In this document: piece by piece, positions 58,171-64,000 of the stretch
Numbering within the stretch: the first letter of the stretch is position 1
How the letters are laid out: each line of letters opens with the position of its first letter
Assembly (NCBI RefSeq): GCF_905475345.1
Contig: NC_066587.1
Location: 10,159,070 to 10,223,069 of the forward strand
DNA from: Vespula vulgaris
Lineage: Eukaryota; Arthropoda; Insecta; Hymenoptera; Vespidae
Length of the DNA: 64,000 nt
Direction of reading: 5' to 3'
Notes under the pieces: model-generated
Databases searched by the model: none
What the model saw: only the letters and a program-made list of their open reading frames with translations
What the model was told of the DNA's origin: nothing
Made by a program: the position numbers and the translations under genes

Positions 58171-58478
58171 CGTTCTTCAGGCTCAACGTGGACCGCGCTG
58201 GTGTGTGCGGGCTATCCGCGGCTCGCGCTAGCGTGTGCGGGCTCACCGCGGCACGCGCTGGCAGTTTTCGCACTCACAGCGTCTCGCGAAGACACGTGCG
58301 CTCTCACCGCGGCCCGCGCTTGCGTGTGCGGGTGCACCGCGGCCCGCGCTGGTGTGTGCCGCCTTACTGCGGCCCGCGCTGGTGTGTGCGGGATCACCGC
58401 GGCCCGTTCTGGTGTTTTGCGGGCTCACCGCGGCCCGCGCTGGTGTTTTGCGGGCTCACCGTGGCCCGCGCTGGCGTG

Positions 58479-58961
58479 TGCGGTCTCACCGCGGCCCGCT
58501 CTGTCGTGTGCGAGCTCACCGCGGCCCGCGCTGGCGTTTCTCGTGCTCATCGCGGCTCGCGCTGGCGTTATTCGGGCTCACCGCGGCACGCGCTGGCGTG
58601 TATGGGCTCACCGCGTCCCGCGCTGGCGTGTGCGGCCTCACTGCGGCCCGCGCTGGCGTGTGCGGGCACACCGCGGCTCACGCTGGCGTGTGCGGGCTCA
58701 CCGCGGCCCGCGCTGGTGTGTACGGTCTCACCGCGGCCCGCGCTGGCGTGTACGGTTTCACCGCGGCCCGCGCTGGGGTGTGAGGGATCACCGCGGTACG
58801 CGCTGATGTGGACCGGCTCACCGCAGCCGGCGCTGGCGTTTCTCGTACTCATCGCGTCGCGCGCTGGCGTTATTCGGGCTCACCGCGGCACGCGCTTGCT
58901 TGTGCGGGCAGACCGCGGCGCGCGCTGGCGTTTTTCGGGCTAACCGCGGCCCGCGCTGGCG
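58479..58961. repeat. Block L, copy 2 (pairs with 56625-57107)
   Basis: This is the second copy at offset 1854, with scattered substitutions. It ends at GCGCTGGCGGTTTTC, where copy 1 has GCGCTGGCGATTTTA. Confidence 0.82.
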
Positions 58962-61721
58962 GTTTTCGGACTCATAGTGTCTCGCGAAGGCACGTGCGGT
59001 CTCACCGCGGCCCGTGCTGGCAGTTTTCGGACTCACAGCGTCTCGCGAAGGCACGTGCGGTCTCACCGCTGCCCGCGCTTGCGTGTGCGGGTGCACCGCG
59101 GCCCGCGCTGGTGTGTGCGGTCTCACCGCGGCCCCGCTGGCATTTTCCGAGCTCATCGCGTCCCGCGCTGGCGTTTTTCGGGCTAACCGCGGCCCTCGCT
59201 GGCGATTGTAGAGCTCACCGCGTCCCGCGCTGGCGTTTTTCGAGGTCACCGCGGCCCGCGCAGGCGATTTTAGAGGTCACCGCGTCCCGCGCTGGCATTT
59301 TTCGAGCTCACCGCGGCTCGCGCTGGCGTGTGCGGACTCATCGCGGCCCGCACGGGCGTTTTTCGGGCTAACCGCGGCCCGCGCTGGCGTTTTTCGGGCT
59401 AACCATGGACCGCGCTGGCGATTTTAGAGCTCACCGCGTCCCGCGCTGGCGTTTTTTGAGCTCACCGCGGCTCGCGCTGGCGTGCGCGGGCTCAACGCGG
59501 CCCGCACTGGCGTTTTTCCGGCTAACCGCGGCCCGCGCTGGCGATTATAGAGCACACCACGTCCCGCGTTGGCGTTTTTCGAGCTCACCGCGGCCCGCGC
59601 TGGGGTGTGAGGGCTCACCGCGGCCCGCGCTGGCGTTTTTCGGGCTAACTGCAGCCCGGGCTGGCGATTTTATAGCTCACCGCGGCCCGCGCTGGCGTTT
59701 TTCGAGCTCACCGCGGCCCGCGCTGGCGTTTTTCGTGCTCACCGCGGCCCGCGCTGGCGTGTGCGGGCTCAACGCGATCAGCGCTGGTGTGTGCGGGCTA
59801 TCCGCGGCTCGCGCAGCCGTTTTTCAGGCTCACCGCGGCCCGTGCTGGTGTGTGCGGGCTATCAGCGGCCCGCGCTGGCGTGTGCGGTCTCACCGCGGCC
59901 CGCTCTGTCGTGTGCGAGCTCACCGCGGCCCGCGCTGGCGTTTCTCGTGCTCATCGCGGCTCGCGCTGTCGTTATTCGGGCTCACCGCGGCACGCGCTGG
60001 CGTGAATGGTCTCACCGCGGCCCGCGCTTGCGTGTGCGGCCTCACTGCGGCCCGCGCTGGCGTGTGCGGGCTCACCGCGGCTCACGCTGGCGTGTGCGGG
60101 CTCACCGCGGCTCACGCTGGCGTGTGCGGGCTCACCGCGGCCCGCGCTGGCGTGTGCAATCTCACCACGGCCCGCGCTTGCGTGTACGGTCTCACCGCGC
60201 CCCAGCTGGGGTGTGAGGGATAACCGCGGTACGCGCTGTCGTGGACCGGCTCACCGCAGCCGGCGCTGGCGTTTCTCGTGCTCATCGCGGCTCGCGCTGG
60301 CGTTATTCTGGCTCACCGCGGCACGCGCTTGCTTGTGCGGGCAGACCGCGGTACGCGCTGGCGTTTTTCGGGCTAACCGCGGCCCGCGCTGGCGATTTTA
60401 GAGCTCACCGCGTCACGCAAAGGCACGTGCGGTCTCACCGCGGCCCGCGCTGGCAGTTTTCGGACTCACAGCGTCTCGCGAAGGCACGTGCGATCTCACC
60501 GCTGCCCGCTCTTGCGTGTGCGGGTGCACCGCGGCTCGAGCTGGTGTGTGCGGTCTCACCGCGGCCCGCGCTGGCGTTTTTCGTGCTCTCCGCGGCCGCG
60601 CTGGCGATTTTATAGCTCACCGCGGCCCGCGCTGGCGTTTTTCGAGCTCACCGCGGCTGGCGCTGGCGTTTTTCGGGCTCAACGCGGCCCACTCTGGCGT
60701 GTGCGAGCTCACCGCGACCCGCGCTGACGTTTTTCAGGCTCACCGCGGCTCGCGCTGGAGTGTAAGGTCTATCCGCCACCCGAGCCTGCGGGTGCGGGCT
60801 CACCGCGGCCAGCGCTGGCGGTTTTCGGATTCACAGCGTCTCGCGAAGGTACGTGCGATCTCACCGGGGCCCGCGCTTGCGTGTGCGGGTGCACCGCAGC
60901 CCGCGCTGGCGTGTGCGGGCTATCCGCGTTCCGCGCTGGCGTGTGCGGGCTATCCCCGTGCCGCGCTGGCGCTTTTCGAGCACACCGCGGCCCGCGCTCT
61001 CGTTTTTCGTGTTCATCGCGGCCCGCGCTGGTGTGTATGGGCTCACTATGGTCCGCGCGGGCGTGTTCGGACTTCACCACGTCCCGCGCTGTCGTTTTCC
61101 GAGGTCACCGCTGCCCACGCTGGCGTTTGGGAGCTCACCGCGGATTGTGCTGGCGTGTGCGGGCTCACCGCGGCCCGCGCTGGCGTGTGCGGGTGCACCG
61201 CGGCCCGCGCTGGCATATGCGGGCTCTCCGCGGCGCACGATGGCGTGTGCGGGCTCACCGCGGCCCGCGCTGGCGTGTGCGGGATCACCGCGGCCCGCGC
61301 CTTCGTGTGCGGCCTCACTGCGCCCGCGCTGGCGTGTGCGGCCTCACCGCGGCTCACGCTGGCGTGTGCGGGCTAACCGCGGCCCGCGCTGGCATATGCG
61401 GGCTCTCCGCGGCGCACGATGGCGTGTGCGGGCTCACCGCGGCCCGCGCTGGCGTGTGCGGGTGCACCGCGGCCCACGCTGGCGTGTGCGGTCTCACCGC
61501 GGCACGCGCTGGGATGTGAGGGATCACCGCGGTACGCGCTGTCGTGGGCCGGCTCACCGCGGCCCGTGCTGGCGTTTGCGGGCTCAACGCGTCCCGCGCT
61601 GGCGTGTGCGGTCTAACCGCGGCCCGCGCTGGCGTGTACGGTCTCACCGCGGCCCGCGCTGGAGTGTGTGGGCTCATCGCGGCCCGCGCTGGCGTGAGCG
61701 GTCTCACCGCGGCCCGCGCGG

Positions 61722-62206
61722 GCGTTTTTCGGGCTAACCGCGGCACGCGCTGGCATGTGCAGTCTCACCGCGGCCCGCTCTGGCGTGTGCGAGCTCACTG
61801 CGGCCCGCGCTGTCGTTTCTCGTGCCCATCGCGGCTCGAGCTGGCGTTATTCGGGGTCACCGCGTCACCCGCTGGCGTGTATGTGCTCACCGCGGCCCGC
61901 GCTGTTTTGTGCGGGCCATCCGCGGCTCGCGCTGGCGTGTGCGGGCTCACCGCGGCCCGCGCTGGGGTGTGAGGGATCACCGCGGTACGCGCTGTCGTTT
62001 AACGGCTCACCGCGGCCCGCGCTGGAGTGTGCGGGCTCATCGCGGCCCGCACTGGCGTGTGCGGTCTCACCGCGGCCCGCTCTGGCGTGTGCGGGCTATC
62101 CGCGGCCCGCGCGGGCGTTTTTCGGGCTAACCGGGGCACGCGCTGGCATGTGCAGTTTCACCGCGGCCCGCTCTGGCATGTGCGAGCTCACCGCGGCCCG
62201 CGCTGG
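61722..62206. repeat. Block M, copy 2 (pairs with 57686-58170)
   Basis: This is the second copy about 4.0 kb downstream, with a handful of substitutions. One of them (CGCG to CGGG at 62132-62135) produces the CENP-B-box match listed separately. Confidence 0.82.
62120..62136 (+). other. Perfect match to the CENP-B box core pattern
   Basis: TTTCGGGCTAACCGGGG fits NTTCGNNNNANNCGGGN at all nine fixed positions (TTCG 62121-62124, A 62129, CGGG 62132-62135). Known: this 17-bp pattern is bound by CENP-B in mammalian centromeric satellites, and similar boxes occur in some unrelated satellites. Seen: many neighbouring domain 7 monomers carry TTCGGGCTAACCGCGG, an 8-of-9 match. Inferred: one substitution in a near-match monomer can make a full match by chance, so function is not shown. 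Confidence 0.4.
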
Positions 62207-64000
62207 CGTTTTTCGGGCTAACCGCGGCCCTCGCTGGCGATTGTAGAGCTCACCGCGTCCCGCGCTGGTGTTTTTCGAGCTCACCGCTGCTCGCGATTGC
62301 GTGTGCGGGTGCACCGCGGCTCGAGCTGGTGTGTGCGGTCTCACCGCGGCCCGCGCTGGCGTTTTTCGTGCTCTCCGCGGCCGCGCTGGCGATTTTAGAG
62401 CTCACCGCGTCCCGCGCTGGCGTTTTTCGAGCTCACCGCGGCTCGCGCTGGCGTGTGCGGGCTCAACGCGGCCCGCACTGGCGTTTTCCGGGCTAACCGC
62501 TGTCCGCGCTGGCGATTGTAGAGCTCACCGCGTCCTGCGCTGGCGTTTTTCGAGCTCACCGCGGCCCGCGCTGGCGTTTTTCGTGCTCACCGCGTCCCGC
62601 GCTGGCGATTTTGGAGCTCACCGCGACCCGCGCTGGCGTTTTTCGAGCTCACCGCGGCTCGCGCTGGCGTGTGCGGGCTCAACGCGGCCCGCACTGGCGT
62701 TTTTCGGGCTAACCGCGGCCCGTACTGGGGTGTGCGGGCTCACCGCGGCACGCGCTGGCGTTTTTCGAGCTCACCGCGGCACGCGATGTCGTGTGCCGGC
62801 TCACCGCGGCCCGCGCTGGCGTTTTTCGAGATAAACGCGGCCCGCGCTTGCGTGTGCAGGCTATCCGCGGCCCGCGCTGGCGAGTGCTGTCTCACCGCGG
62901 CCCGCGCTGGCGTGTACGGTCTCACCGCGGCTCGCGCTGGGGTGTGCGGCCTCACTGCGGCCCGCGCTGGGGTCTGCGGTCTCACCGCGGCCCGCGCTGG
63001 CGTTTTTCGTGCTCTCCGCGGCCCGCGCTGGCGATTTTAGAGCTCACCGCGTCCCGCTCTGGCGTTTTTCGAGCTCACCGCGGCTCGCGCTGGCGTGTGC
63101 GGGCTCAACGCGGCCCGCACTGGCGTGTTTCGGGCTAACCGCGGCCCGCGCTGGCGATTGTAGAGCTCACCGCGTCCCGCGCTGGCGTTTTCCGAGCTCA
63201 CTGCTGCCCGCGCTGGCGTTTTTCGTGCTCACCGCGGCCCGCGCTGGCGATTTTAGAGCTCACCGCGTCCCGCGCTGGCGTTTTTCGAGCTCACCGCGGC
63301 TCGCGCTGGCGTGTGCGGGCTCAACGCGGCCCGCACTGGCGTTTTCCGGGCTAACCGCGGCCCGCGCTGGGGTATGCGGGCTCACTGCGGCCCGCGCTGG
63401 CGTGTACGGTCTCACCGCGGCCCGCGCTGGAGTGTGTGGGCTCATCGCGGCCAGCGCTGGGGTGTGCGGCCTCACTGCGGCCCGCGCTGGCGTGTGCGGG
63501 CTCACCGCGGCTCACGCTGGCGTGTGCGGGCTCACCGCGGCCCGCGCTGGCGTGTGCGGTCTCACCGCGGCCCGCGCTGGCATGTACGGTCTCACCGCGG
63601 CCCGCGCTGGGGTGTGAGGGATCACCGCGGTACGCGCTGTCGTGGACCGGCTCACCGCAGCCGGCGCTGGCGTTTCCCGTGCTCATCGCGGCTCGCGCTG
63701 GCGTTATTCGGGCTCACCGCGGCCCGCGCTTGCGTGTGCGGCCTCACTGCGGCCCGCGCTGGCGTGTGCAGTCTCACCGCGGCTCACGCTGGCGTGTGCG
63801 GGCTCACCGCGGCCCGCGCTTGCATGTGCGGGCTCACCGCGGCTCGCGCTTGCGTGTTTGGGCACAACGCGGCCCGCGCTGGCGTTTTTCGGGCTAACCG
63901 CGGCCCGCGCTGGCGATTTTAGAGCTCACCGCGTCCCGCGCTGGCGTTTTTCGAGCTCACCGCGGCTCGCGCTGGCGTGCGCGTGCTCACCGCGGCCCGC

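Larger units (their letters stand above)
53749..60859. repeat. Dispersed CACGTG / TCGCGA monomer subfamily (13 copies)
   Basis: A 30-bp monomer with the core TCTCGCGAAGGCACGTGCG recurs at 53749, 54754, 55088, 56118, 57240, 57301, 57607, 58273, 58971, 59032, 60404 (partly converted to the standard type), 60465 and 60830. Most copies follow a GGCAGTTTTCGGA or GGCGGTTTTCGGA monomer. It carries a TCGCGA palindrome and, in most copies, the CACGTG palindrome; 57607 and 60830 have lost it (GTACGT). It keeps the monomer length but differs from the consensus at many positions, and it is absent from the first 53 kb. A decayed relative lies near 55877. Confidence 0.8.
1..64000. repeat. GC-rich 30/31-bp satellite array filling the window
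   Basis: The whole window is a head-to-tail array. The common monomer reads CTCACCGCGGCCCGCGCT and then CGCGTGTGCGAG. It is 30 bp, 24 of 30 bases are G or C, and it has seven CpGs. Monomers ending GTTTTTCGAG or GATTTCCGAG are 31 bp; this can be counted at the first CTCAC starts (20, 50, 80, 111, 141, 171, 202). Other recurrent endings are GTGTGGGATCTC, CAGGTGTGCGGG, GTGTGCAAG, CGCGCGCGCGAG and, late in the window, GTGTGCGGG. No stretch of more than a few monomers departs from the pattern, so there is no unique DNA and no gene. Known: arrays like this are eukaryotic heterochromatin. Inferred: the chromosomal position (centromere, pericentromere or subtelomere) cannot be decided. The family is not one I can name. 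Confidence 0.97.
53741..64000. repeat. Satellite domain 7, CTGGCGTGTGCGGG array
   Basis: From about 53740 the monomer ending changes from GTGTGCGAG to GTGTGCGGG, and the first half commonly ends GCGCTGG. New companions are GCGTTTTTCGGGCTAAC, GCGATTTTAGAGC, GCGTTATTCGGGC and GGGGTGTGAGGGATC monomers, and a CACGTG-bearing subfamily. Alternating-CG monomers disappear. A recurring group around GATCACCGCGGTACGCGCTG is found at 54521, 56518 (variant), 56942, 57950, 58796, 60230, 61532, 61985 and 63630. The irregular spacing (424 to 1997 bp) argues against one fixed HOR period. Confidence 0.82.

Noticed and set aside
1..64000. Tandem-repeat protein gene (ten-residue repeats with Cys, Arg, Pro)
   Set aside because: About one monomer in three is 31 bp and changes frame, so no constant peptide repeat exists. 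A true repeat protein would preserve a multiple of three.
1..64000. CRISPR array (about 30-bp direct repeats)
   Set aside because: Repeats are contiguous with no unique spacers and are degenerate. There is no leader and no cas gene, and the array is far too long.
1..64000. CpG-island promoters
   Set aside because: CpG density is uniform across the whole array because it is built into the monomer, so it carries no positional information.
1..64000. rRNA, tRNA, telomere repeats or transposon ends
   Set aside because: I looked for tRNA-like cloverleaf blocks, TTAGGG/TTTAGGG-type runs, long terminal repeats and terminal inverted repeats flanked by target duplications. None stands out from the satellite pattern.
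1..64000. Bacterial or phage origin
   Set aside because: There is no gene in 64 kb and a continuous nested satellite, which has no parallel I know of in prokaryotic chromosomes. High G+C alone is not evidence for bacteria.

Overview
The window is one uninterrupted block of GC-rich satellite DNA. It is a head-to-tail array of a 30/31-bp monomer that enters at base 1 and leaves at base 64000, with no unique flank. The common monomer is CTCACCGCGGCCCGCGCT followed by CGCGTGTGCGAG. It is about 80% G+C, carries seven CpGs, and has a SacI site (GAGCTC) at each monomer junction and a SacII site (CCGCGG) inside. About 2,100 monomers fit. I found no protein gene, RNA gene, transposon, CRISPR array or ordinary promoter. 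The many long reading frames, some over 1,000 codons and open on both strands and in all frames, are translations of the repeat.

The organism cannot be named. A pure array of more than 64 kb with nested higher-order repeats (HORs) points to a eukaryotic nuclear genome, in centromeric, pericentromeric, subtelomeric or other constitutive heterochromatin. It does not resemble prokaryotic DNA. The intact CpGs mean either little germline CpG methylation or homogenisation faster than CpG decay.

Layout: (1) 1-9200 mixes GTGTGCGAG, GTTTTTCGAG, GATTTCCGAG and GTGTGGGATCTC monomers, with duplicated blocks at 1/2485, 1600/7538 and 5831/6831. (2) 9200-11560 is a clean HOR zone with 816/906-bp units built partly from 181-bp six-mers. 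(3) 11560-21954 is rich in alternating-CG and GATTTCCGAG monomers, with a 2.5-2.7 kb tandem HOR. (4) 21955-37136 is dominated by two near-identical copies of a 6.4-6.7 kb segment spaced 8.5-8.7 kb. (5) 37137-40530 is a mosaic of earlier types. (6) 40530-53740 is mainly plain CTCGCGTGTGCGAG and GCCGGCGTTTTTCGAG monomers, with an island of older types at 48.5-49.7 kb. (7) 53741-64000 changes to CTGGCGTGTGCGGG monomers, with a CACGTG-bearing subfamily and CENP-B-box-like sites.

The parts relate by descent rather than by function. Nearly every length difference between duplicate blocks is a whole number of monomers (60, 90, 92, 122, 152, 212, 336 bp). This is what unequal exchange or replication slippage in monomer register would leave. 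The points most worth checking are the HOR hierarchy, the recent 6.5-kb duplication, the crossover-like junction near 21960, the near-nucleosomal 181/182-bp six-mers, and the CENP-B-box-like matches confined to the last 10 kb.
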